Assembly (NCBI GenBank): GCA_041725895.1
Contig: JBGRQA010000031.1
Location: forward strand, 1 to 63,907
Direction: 5' to 3'
Length of the DNA: 63,907 nt
Source of the DNA: JBGRQA01 sp041725895
Lineage (GTDB): Bacteria > Bacteroidota > Bacteroidia > Bacteroidales > Marinifilaceae
Shown here: positions 8,750 through 16,378 of the stretch, one piece after another
Position numbering within the stretch: position 1 is the first letter of the stretch
How the letters are laid out: each line of letters begins with the position of its first letter
Made by a program: the position numbers and the translations under genes
Notes under the pieces: generated by a model
Databases searched by the model: none
What the model saw: the letters and a program-made list of their open reading frames with translations, nothing else
Told to the model about the DNA's origin: nothing

Positions 8750-10156
8750 CTATTTCTTAAAAACACGAATGTTATCCACCAAAAACCCAGTCGTTTTGGT
8801 TGAGGTTCCATGGTATTTTATGGCTATGTGAATTTTTCCTACCAAAGGCAACTCAATATTTTCTGAATTCACAAAAGAAAAATCCTTAGTATCCTTTGTT
8901 GCCATTTTGGTTAAGGATAGTGGTTTCCAGGTAGCCGCTGCCACATTGGTTCCATCAAAGTCTTCGGAATACAATAATTCAAACGGTGATTCATTATCAC
9001 CATGTGCCCAATGGTGCTGGGCAGTAGCTAAAGCAAAATATTTTTGCGAACTGGCATCGATTTGCGGAGTAATCATCCAGGAGATCATTTCATCATCTCC
9101 GGTACCGTAATTGGAACAGCTAGCATAAATATTATCGGAAAATTTATCTTTTTGAACAAACCATTTGCGAGAACCTTTCTCTGCAAAGTTCAACCATCCT
9201 TCCTTTTCAAAATCTGCACTTTGACCATGCCCTGTAAAATCCATGTTGAAATCATACTCATAGTCAGCACCTCCCATAATCACATCGTCAAGACTATTGA
9301 TTACAAACTGCGGATTACCATTATGATAACTCAACACACCGGTAACCTGACCAACTCCCGAAGGAATTATTTTATGAGCAAATTTCGAATAGTTACTTGT
9401 AAAAAGCGGTAACTTCTCTCCATTTGCATCCACGATATTCACACTTGTTTTAAAAGGGAAAGAAGGATTGTGACTCTCTCCAATTTGCCCCCAGGTTTGC
9501 CCTACTCCATCAAAGTGAACATTCTCGAAAGTAATCAGTGTAAATTTATAATCACCATTTGCCAACACTTCATCAATTGTTCTCACTGCAGGAGCTATAG
9601 CTACTGGGGCTTTGTCCTTAAAAATGTGAAAGTCGATGGAGGGAGAAGCAATCGGAGCCAATCTGTACTCATCCATAGTTGGATTCGTTCTCTCTTTGTA
9701 AAAATAGTGAGCTCCACCCAATTGAACTTCATTTCCATATTTCCCAAGAACCAATCCTTTACATTTAATGAATAGTTTTTGTCCAATAGCAAATTTGGTA
9801 TAAAGGGAGGATTCACCAACAGAAATGGTTATCCCTTGTGATGTTCCCTCAAGGTTCCCCTGAATTACAATATTCTTGTAGAAGTTTCCCTGCTCATCAT
9901 CAGAAATAACGTATCCCTGAATGTAAACATCATCCTCTACAGTTACGAATTCATTCTCATGCAGATATTTCCCTGTTGAAGGAAATTTTGCTGTATATTT
10001 CGCCTTTAGATCCTCGATGGAGATTAAACTCGCATCAGCTGGAAGCTCAAAGGTCGGTTCCAAAATTACCGGTTCTGCAAAGTCATCATCGATACAACTA
10101 TTAAGCGATAGCATACCGAATAGAGCAGTAAGTATATAAAATGATATCTTCTTCAT
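8750..10156 (-). CDS. DUF5689 surface lipoprotein with C-terminal choice-of-anchor-like domain
   Basis: A 468-residue lipoprotein (lipobox LNSC, Cys 21). The N-terminal 280 residues align by eye with the DUF5689 region of the next protein: ISIEDLKAKY, VYIQGYVISDDEQGNFYKNIVIQ, and GQVTGVLSYHNGNPQFVINS near the end. The last 170 residues (from about 300) contain W-rich β-strand motifs such as WLNFAEKGSRKWF and WMITPQIDASSQKYFAL, typical of choice-of-anchor J domains. The gene begins 25 bp after the TonB receptor stop codon, so the pair are co-transcribed, as with SusC/SusD-like pairs. I infer that it binds the receptor's ligand at the cell surface. No enzymatic motif is seen. Confidence 0.82.
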   Translation of the reverse strand: MKKISFYILTALFGMLSLNSCIDDDFAEPVILEPTFELPADASLISIEDLKAKYTAKFPSTGKYLHENEFVTVEDDVYIQGYVISDDEQGNFYKNIVIQGNLEGTSQGITISVGESSLYTKFAIGQKLFIKCKGLVLGKYGNEVQLGGAHYFYKERTNPTMDEYRLAPIASPSIDFHIFKDKAPVAIAPAVRTIDEVLANGDYKFTLITFENVHFDGVGQTWGQIGESHNPSFPFKTSVNIVDANGEKLPLFTSNYSKFAHKIIPSGVGQVTGVLSYHNGNPQFVINSLDDVIMGGADYEYDFNMDFTGHGQSADFEKEGWLNFAEKGSRKWFVQKDKFSDNIYASCSNYGTGDDEMISWMITPQIDASSQKYFALATAQHHWAHGDNESPFELLYSEDFDGTNVAAATWKPLSLTKMATKDTKDFSFVNSENIELPLVGKIHIAIKYHGTSTKTTGFLVDNIRVFKK

Positions 10157-10181
10157 TTTCTTATTCGTTTATATCAATTGA

Positions 10182-12992
10182 TTAAAATCTGAAGCTCATA
10201 TTCAAGAAGAAGTTTCTTCCATAAGCGTAGTAAAGCTTAGGAGGGAATTGAGAAATATCGCTTTCTCTCTTCTGATCTTTCAATCTTGATTGCTCGTAAC
10301 CACCTGTAATGAAATCAGTATTATCCAGTACATTGCTAACGGACAGGTTAACATTGATATAGTATTTGTAATCGATTCTCCAGGATTTTCCGATGTTAAA
10401 ATCAAGAGTGAACTGATCATCCAATTGAGTCTGGCTCACTACCTTGTCAAGCAGAACCGGATCATTTTTATAGAAGTCGAAAGCATCGGCGGTTCTTCTC
10501 AGTGGATTGTAGCTCAAATACATTTCGCGGTAGTAGTTGGCGTTAATACCTGCCCACCAATATTTATCGCTGGAGTATTTCAAACCAAGCGTATAAGCTT
10601 GCTGAGGATATCCGGTCTCCTTAAATCCCTTCACGTAAACAGGCTTGCTATCTACATAGTCAGGATTGGACTCGGTTCCACGGTTGATGTATTTGTCATC
10701 ATTATCCGCAATCATGGTCAATAAAGGACGAGATTCAATTGTATGCTCACCTACTGCAATAGCACCAAATAAAGAAAGCTCATCAAGCAGTTTGTAATCG
10801 AATCCCAATTCAATACCCATATGTTTTTTATCAATACCGGTTTGAATGGAGTTTACAAAAGTTCTTGACTCATCGTCGTAGAATCCCATGGTTCTGGTTT
10901 GATCCATGAATTTGGTGTAGTAGGCATTCGCTCTCAACTTGAAATTTGCCGAACGGAATGAGTAGCCCAGGTCTGCAGTCATAATCTTCTCATCTCTGCT
11001 CTGCCCTTTATCCTTTAGGGAAGTGTGACGAGTACGAGGCGAAAGGTATACATTACGGAAAGTAGGTGCCTTGGTCATGTAACCGGCATTGGCAAAGAAA
11101 TAGTTCTTTCCGTTCATTTTATAGGTAGCGCCGGCTTTAACACCGTAATTGAAGTAGTACAACTTCTCACTTTCGCCGTAAGAGTTGTCCTTAAACAAGC
11201 CCTTACGAACCTTAGAATCTCTCCACATCACAGTTTGAGTCACTCCGGCCGATGCATAGTAATCGAACTTATCGTAGGAAAAGTTGGCTTGTGCAAAACC
11301 TGAGATTTTGTCCAGATGGGCATCGTAATCGTGACCATATACATCACCTTCTTTTAGCTTTTGTGCCTCACCATGCTCCAGGTAATAATCGTAATCGTTT
11401 TGCACACGATCGATTCTTGCCTGGTCCGACAGGATTAACTCCGGATCTTGTCTGGTAGCGAACTTATCGATATTCCAAATAAAGTCGGCCCCCATCAGAT
11501 CATCAACCAAGGTGTAAGTATGGGCTGTGTAGCTGTTGTAATTGGCACCTCCAAGCAATTGTACATTCTCGTTCAATTCGTGCTTGAAGTTAATGTCAGC
11601 AATAATTTGCTCCACATCTCTTCTTCGGTCTTCCACCATGTATCTGGCAGCTTTCCCATGATTCACACCATTGGCATCAATATAATCAGGATTGTTGTAT
11701 TGGTTCGCCTCATACATTTTATCCCAGTTCAATTGAGAATTTTGCTTGAAATGCTCTGCAATTTCCAGGTTGTTCTCGTTGGCAGGATAAATTGGAAGGT
11801 TACGGTAGTAATCAGGACGAGGATCAGCAGCATCAATCCAGTTCAAGGCGGTACGACCGCTTTCACCTTTCATGTATGCCAAACTCGTTTCAACCTTTGT
11901 TTTTGAATTTACATCCCAGTAATGCTTTAAGATGGCAACTGGAAGGTGAGTTTTCTGCATTCTGGCATTTCTCTTTTTGCCATCCTGCCATCCCCAGTTG
12001 GGATTGTAATAGTTGGAACCAACAATATCATAAGCAGCCTGAACTGATGCACTAGAACCCCCTCTTTCGCTAGGTGCTCCAAATACAGTCAGACCAACAC
12101 TGTGCTTGTCATTGATCTTTTTCAATGCAGATAAAAAGTAACCATACGCATCGTAGGAAGTACCCTCGATAAAACCTTCCTCGGCCCATCTTTTCGATCC
12201 GGATACAGTCAAAGCCCAACCGTTATCCATCATTCCGGTAGAATGAGTAATCATTGCACGATTGGTATACGATTTATTGGATCGGGAATAAACGATCTTA
12301 GTTCCTGGTCGGTAATTATCGGCTCGTGTATCGATGTTTACATTGCCGCCAAAACCGCCAAAGCCATTATCGATAGGATTCAAGCCCTCGGTATTTACCT
12401 GGTTACGGGTTACGTCATTCAACCCACCCCACAGATACCAGTAGGCACGACCATTCTCCATGTTGTTCATTGGAATTCCGTTGAAGAACAAACCGGTTTC
12501 TTCCGATCCGTAACCTCTTCTGCGAAAACGAGCACTGCTAAAAGTATAGGCTGTTGCCGAAGTAAAAGGATCCTTATTTGCAGAGAGCATACCTGAAACT
12601 CCTTGTCCGGAAAAATCTTCGTCCAACTCTTCATCCGACAAGCTGATTACATCAACAGATTGTAACGACTGCTGCAAAGCGTTGGATTCCATTTTCAACA
12701 CTCCCAGATCTGTATTCTTGCTCTCCTCAACAACAACAGCAAGAGTTAGACTGTTAAAATTCTGCAAGTAGCATTCAACCAAATATTTTCCGGCCATTAA
12801 ACCGGTCATCCGGAATTCACCTTCGGCATCCGTCTGTGTAAAATTGGTAGTTCCCAGCACCTTCACATGAACCCCTTGAAGGTACTTCCCGTCATGGGAG
12901 GTTTTAATCTTCCCGCTCACCGAGCCATTTTGAGCATACAGCCCAAACGAAGACAAAATCCCCACCAAACATAAAAGAAAGATTTTCTTCAT
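10182..12992 (-). CDS. TonB-dependent outer-membrane receptor with carboxypeptidase-like N-terminal domain
   Basis: A 936-residue outer-membrane importer energised by TonB. A signal peptide (1-20, ending LYAQ) is followed by a carboxypeptidase-regulatory-like β-sandwich (about 24-100), a plug domain (about 135-240, with GSEETGLFFNGIPMNNMENG) and a 22-strand barrel closing with FFLNMSFRF, a proper C-terminal β-signal with terminal Phe. No SusD-like partner follows; instead two DUF5689 lipoproteins and two nucleases lie downstream. The receptor at 16379-18964 is a paralogue: both share the GIP(M/I)N(N/D)ME motif, KKINDKHSVGLTVFGAP-like segments and the same domain order. I infer import of nucleic-acid breakdown products, but the ligand is not proven. 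Confidence 0.9.
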   Translation of the reverse strand: MKKIFLLCLVGILSSFGLYAQNGSVSGKIKTSHDGKYLQGVHVKVLGTTNFTQTDAEGEFRMTGLMAGKYLVECYLQNFNSLTLAVVVEESKNTDLGVLKMESNALQQSLQSVDVISLSDEELDEDFSGQGVSGMLSANKDPFTSATAYTFSSARFRRRGYGSEETGLFFNGIPMNNMENGRAYWYLWGGLNDVTRNQVNTEGLNPIDNGFGGFGGNVNIDTRADNYRPGTKIVYSRSNKSYTNRAMITHSTGMMDNGWALTVSGSKRWAEEGFIEGTSYDAYGYFLSALKKINDKHSVGLTVFGAPSERGGSSASVQAAYDIVGSNYYNPNWGWQDGKKRNARMQKTHLPVAILKHYWDVNSKTKVETSLAYMKGESGRTALNWIDAADPRPDYYRNLPIYPANENNLEIAEHFKQNSQLNWDKMYEANQYNNPDYIDANGVNHGKAARYMVEDRRRDVEQIIADINFKHELNENVQLLGGANYNSYTAHTYTLVDDLMGADFIWNIDKFATRQDPELILSDQARIDRVQNDYDYYLEHGEAQKLKEGDVYGHDYDAHLDKISGFAQANFSYDKFDYYASAGVTQTVMWRDSKVRKGLFKDNSYGESEKLYYFNYGVKAGATYKMNGKNYFFANAGYMTKAPTFRNVYLSPRTRHTSLKDKGQSRDEKIMTADLGYSFRSANFKLRANAYYTKFMDQTRTMGFYDDESRTFVNSIQTGIDKKHMGIELGFDYKLLDELSLFGAIAVGEHTIESRPLLTMIADNDDKYINRGTESNPDYVDSKPVYVKGFKETGYPQQAYTLGLKYSSDKYWWAGINANYYREMYLSYNPLRRTADAFDFYKNDPVLLDKVVSQTQLDDQFTLDFNIGKSWRIDYKYYINVNLSVSNVLDNTDFITGGYEQSRLKDQKRESDISQFPPKLYYAYGRNFFLNMSFRF

Positions 12993-13385
12993 AATTTTTT
13001 TTGTGGATTAGATAGAGACAATAGCGCCCAATAGGATACAAAGGATCGTTTTGTCTCCCCCCGAGATACAAAACTCCTTTAATACCCACCTAATGGCGGC
13101 ACTTCCACGAAGAAAATCGGATTATAAATATTTGGTTGTCAATAGAGCATGCAAAAATAGCCAATTTTAATAAATATGAAACAGATTAGGCAGATATTTA
13201 AAAAACTATTAATATTGCAGCTGAAAACAACCAATTTTGAAGTTTTTTCTCTTATCGGCTCTCTCCCCCCTGCCAATGAGAAATTAATTTCGGTCCCTCA
13301 TGTTGATGAAATCAGGCATGATGAATTGATTATCAATACCTCATTCCTACCAGACTTAAATTTTCACAATCAAACTTTGTATACA

Positions 13386-14450
13386 ATGAAGGCAATTTTG
13401 AATCCCGTAGGGAAATTTCTTTTCTTCTTATCGGTAATTCTGCTATCTCAAGCCAATAGCTTTGCACAAAAAAAACAGTATCAAATTTCCTGTGTCGGTT
13501 TCTACAACCTGGAAAACTTGTTTGACACTATTGATGATCCGGAGAAAAGAGATGAAGAATATACTCCCGAAGGGAAAAAGAAATGGAATGAGGAAAAATA
13601 CCAGGACAAATTGTTCAATATGGCCCATGTTATTTCGTTAATTGGGAAAGATGGCTGTAAAGAGGGCATTTCTGTATTGGGGGTATGTGAAATTGAAAAC
13701 AGAAAAGTGATGGAAGACCTGGTAAAACAACCAGCCCTTGCAGACCGTAACCTTCAGATCGTACACCACAGCTCGCCGGACAAACGGGGAATTGATGTAG
13801 GCTTGTTGTACAACCCCGACAAGTTTGAACTGATCGAATCCAAGTCGTTCCGTTTGAATGCATTTAAAGAAACCGGAGATACACTTTTCACCAGAGATCA
13901 GTTACTGGTTACCGGGTTGCTAAACAAGGAACGAATTCATGTTATCGTCAATCACTGGCCATCAAGAGCTGGAGGGGAGAAAGTTAGTCGTCCCAACAGA
14001 AACAAGGCAGCCCAACTTTGCCGCTCCATTGCCGACTCCATCACAAAATCAGAACCCAAGGCCAAAATTTTTATCATGGGTGACCTGAATGACGATCCAA
14101 CCAATGACAGTGTAAAGAAATTCATCAAAACCAAGGCCAATAAAAAGCAGATGAAGGAGGGATTCTTCTACAATCCATGGGAAAATATGCTGAAAAAGGG
14201 GTTTGGAACCCTGGCCTATCGTGACAGCTGGAACCTGTTCGATCAAATCCTGATTTCCAACCCATTGGTGGATAAAACCACGGAAGGATACCACCTTTAC
14301 CAGGCTAAAATATTCAGAAAGAAATTTATGGTACAAGCAGATGGTCGTTACAAAGGATATCCCAAACGGACCTTCTCTTTTGGAAAGTACAACAGTGGTT
14401 ACAGCGACCACTTTCCAACCTATGTTTACCTGGTGAAAGAGATCAGATAG
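13386..14450 (+). CDS. exported endonuclease/exonuclease/phosphatase (EEP) family protein
   Basis: A 354-residue phosphodiesterase of the DNase I-like EEP superfamily. Catalytic landmarks are present in order: YNLENLFD, VCEIENRKV (metal-binding Glu), VNHWPSRAGG (catalytic His region), MGDLNDDPTND (Asp and Asn) and YSDHFP (terminal Asp-His). A signal peptide ends near SFAQ (residue 23). The frame is open from 13176, but those 70 codons are not protein-like and the Met at 13386 starts a normal signal peptide. It is transcribed divergently from the TonB-DUF5689-nuclease operon. EEP folds also cover sphingomyelinases and phosphoinositide phosphatases, but a nuclease role fits the neighbours best. 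Confidence 0.88.
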   Translation: MKAILNPVGKFLFFLSVILLSQANSFAQKKQYQISCVGFYNLENLFDTIDDPEKRDEEYTPEGKKKWNEEKYQDKLFNMAHVISLIGKDGCKEGISVLGVCEIENRKVMEDLVKQPALADRNLQIVHHSSPDKRGIDVGLLYNPDKFELIESKSFRLNAFKETGDTLFTRDQLLVTGLLNKERIHVIVNHWPSRAGGEKVSRPNRNKAAQLCRSIADSITKSEPKAKIFIMGDLNDDPTNDSVKKFIKTKANKKQMKEGFFYNPWENMLKKGFGTLAYRDSWNLFDQILISNPLVDKTTEGYHLYQAKIFRKKFMVQADGRYKGYPKRTFSFGKYNSGYSDHFPTYVYLVKEIR

Positions 14451-14501
14451 GAATGACAATTCCAGGCTCGACACAGTACTGGATTCTAACCTCTTTCACA
14501 A

Positions 14502-14537
14502 CAAAGGCTGCCCTGTACAGGGTGGCCTTTCTTTTTT
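14502..14537 (+). terminator. Rho-independent terminator after the EEP gene
   Basis: Long stem AAAGGC-TG-CCC / GGG-TG-GCCTTT around TGTACA, followed by a run of T residues. Confidence 0.9.
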
Positions 14538-14684
14538 TATCAATTTTTTTGGCTTTAAAAACCCACTGCCTTTTAAGGGTAATTCCCTTTGAGGCTTGGG
14601 TAACCAAGCCTTTGTTCCGTTCGATTCCGGGAAGTTCTTTCCAAAATGATTGCTTATTTTCCTGCACACCTTGAGGGAATTATC

Positions 14685-14852
14685 GAAAATCTAAAAGGGA
14701 GGGGTGAAAAACTCAAAGGGAAAGGTGAAAACCTAAAAGGGAGAGGTGAACTAGACAAAGGGAGGGGCGAAAACCTCAGGGGGAAGAGCGAAAACCGCAA
14801 GGGGAGGACCGAAATGGACGAGGGGAAATGCGAAATGGACAAGGGGAAAAAG
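14685..14852. repeat. 21-bp tandem repeat, eight degenerate units
   Basis: Eight consecutive 21-bp units, each beginning GAAA and carrying a central AAAGGGAGG-like purine block. The plus strand is almost all purine plus a few C and T. Because 21 is a multiple of three, an ORF of 119 codons (14646-15005) runs through as seven-residue units such as ENLKGRG, and a 94-codon ORF is open on the other strand; neither shows other protein features. I treat it as an intergenic minisatellite between convergent genes. A second, unrelated 21-bp purine-rich array is at 63281-63680. Confidence 0.85.
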
Positions 14853-14967
14853 TTACTCCCTGGTGCGGCCCAACCACCGGATATGGATTTTACCGTACAC
14901 CTCAGATTCTCCCCTTCTCTATTCTCAGGGGTATACAAAGGTACTTCTTACAAGTATAGGTATAAAA

Positions 14968-14992
14968 AAACCGCCCTTACAAAGGGCGGTTT
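14968..14992 (-). terminator. Rho-independent terminator of the second TonB operon
   Basis: Perfect stem AAACCGCCCTT / AAGGGCGGTTT with a three-base loop (ACA). A run of A residues on its left gives the T run on the minus strand. It lies 25 bp past the lipoprotein stop codon. Confidence 0.9.
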
Positions 14993-15016
14993 ATATTATT
15001 CTTAGTCCGGATGATA

Positions 15017-16321
15017 TTAATTATCTTCCACAGCTTTTAGGTAAATATCCCACAAGCCATTATCATTGCTATCCTGAGATTCAATACCTCCATTACCGGC
15101 ATACACCTTGTATTCAATAAAGTATACTTCGCCTACCTTAAGGTCAGGATATCTCTCTTTCAAGACCTTAGTCAGCTTGGAAATTCTAACTTCTTCTGTT
15201 TCCTCATCTTTTCCGGAACGAACATCGAAGTTTTTGTACTTGCCATTTCCAACTAATTCATAATCGTCATCAGTTAAAGCAGCAGTATTATCTTTTCCCT
15301 TGTATTGAATTGCATCATCGGTAGCCTCAACACGAACGAATTTGATTGGAGGAACATAGGCCCAAACTTTTCCATCGAACTTAAATGTTTCAACCTTCTC
15401 AATATCTTCTGACAAGGTTTTAAGTTCAAATTCACCAGTAGCCCAATCATAAGAAACGGTTACATTTTTCACCCATTGGTCATTCTTCTTAATAAAACCA
15501 ATGTACTTGTCATTCCAGTAACCATAGTAGTAATACTTGATTGTAACCACATCACCAGCTTTCGCATCAGGATATTTTCCAAGCATAAAAGCAGGTAGGA
15601 AATCTTCAGGCTTTACATATGAACTAAAGTTATCGTAATCACCAGGCTGATCCTTTCCTTCTCCCATAGAATCGTAGTCCTCTTTACTCAATCTATAGGC
15701 CTCATCGGTATCAAATCCAAACTCTTTAGAAGACACAGTCCAAACAGTTCCATCAAACTGCATATCCAGGTACTTGTCTCCACCTCCTTTATAGGTGTAT
15801 TTAACTAATTTACTATCACCGTCAACAGCTATAGGGAAGCGTCTTTCCAAAAACACTGGCATGTAATCATCAACTACAGCTTTAGAAGAGAAAGCATCTT
15901 TATCACCAGGCTCATTTTTAGCAGTACCCAAAGAGTCATAATCCTTAGCTTCCATTTCGTAAGCTTCAGGATCGGTTGATCTTTCATACTCACTCGAAAT
16001 ATGATACTTGAAGGTAGTTGTAACCACAGATCCTTTATCTAAATAAGGATATTTATCGGCCAAAAACTCGGGCATATATTTAATTGCTGTATAATCAGCA
16101 CCAAAGCTTTTGTATTTGGCAATCTTATTTTTCAACTCATCCTCGTCGCTTTTAAAGAACTCATAGTCCTTCTCAACCAGGGTATATTCTACTTCCTTTA
16201 CAAAACCGGCTTCTTCCATATTGTCCAGTTCATCGTAGAACTCATCGTTTACATCACATGAGGTAAATGATCCCATTCCACAGAAGACAGCAAGTCCAAA
16301 TAATATCTTTGAATATTTCAT
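15017..16321 (-). CDS. lipoprotein with four internal repeats, partner of a TonB receptor
   Basis: A 434-residue lipoprotein (lipobox TSCD, Cys 22) that I do not match to a named family. It contains four diverged copies of a module of about 75-100 residues, starting near residues 45, 122, 210 and 352. Each begins with a phrase like LxxxDYxxxG (LVEKDYEFF, MEAKDYDSLG, LSKEDYDSMG, LTDDDYELVG), continues through LPxFLxxKYPxxKxGD, and ends in aromatic strands such as VVTIKYYYY. Between repeats 3 and 4 lie W-containing β-strands (FDGKVWAYVPP). The gene starts 57 bp after the TonB receptor stop and shares its terminator. Its position is that of a SusD-like ligand-binding partner, but it has no SusD-like features. 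Highly acidic. Confidence 0.75.
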   Translation of the reverse strand: MKYSKILFGLAVFCGMGSFTSCDVNDEFYDELDNMEEAGFVKEVEYTLVEKDYEFFKSDEDELKNKIAKYKSFGADYTAIKYMPEFLADKYPYLDKGSVVTTTFKYHISSEYERSTDPEAYEMEAKDYDSLGTAKNEPGDKDAFSSKAVVDDYMPVFLERRFPIAVDGDSKLVKYTYKGGGDKYLDMQFDGTVWTVSSKEFGFDTDEAYRLSKEDYDSMGEGKDQPGDYDNFSSYVKPEDFLPAFMLGKYPDAKAGDVVTIKYYYYGYWNDKYIGFIKKNDQWVKNVTVSYDWATGEFELKTLSEDIEKVETFKFDGKVWAYVPPIKFVRVEATDDAIQYKGKDNTAALTDDDYELVGNGKYKNFDVRSGKDEETEEVRISKLTKVLKERYPDLKVGEVYFIEYKVYAGNGGIESQDSNDNGLWDIYLKAVEDN

Positions 16322-16378
16322 ATTGTCTTTTTTATATTTTAAATGTTTCTTCTTTAGGATATTTTAAAGTTGAAACTA

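Noticed and set aside
14654..14938. 94-codon minus-strand frame over the 14.7-kb repeat
   Set aside because: Same reason as for the other array; the encoded FPLRFSP repeats are a consequence of repeat period.
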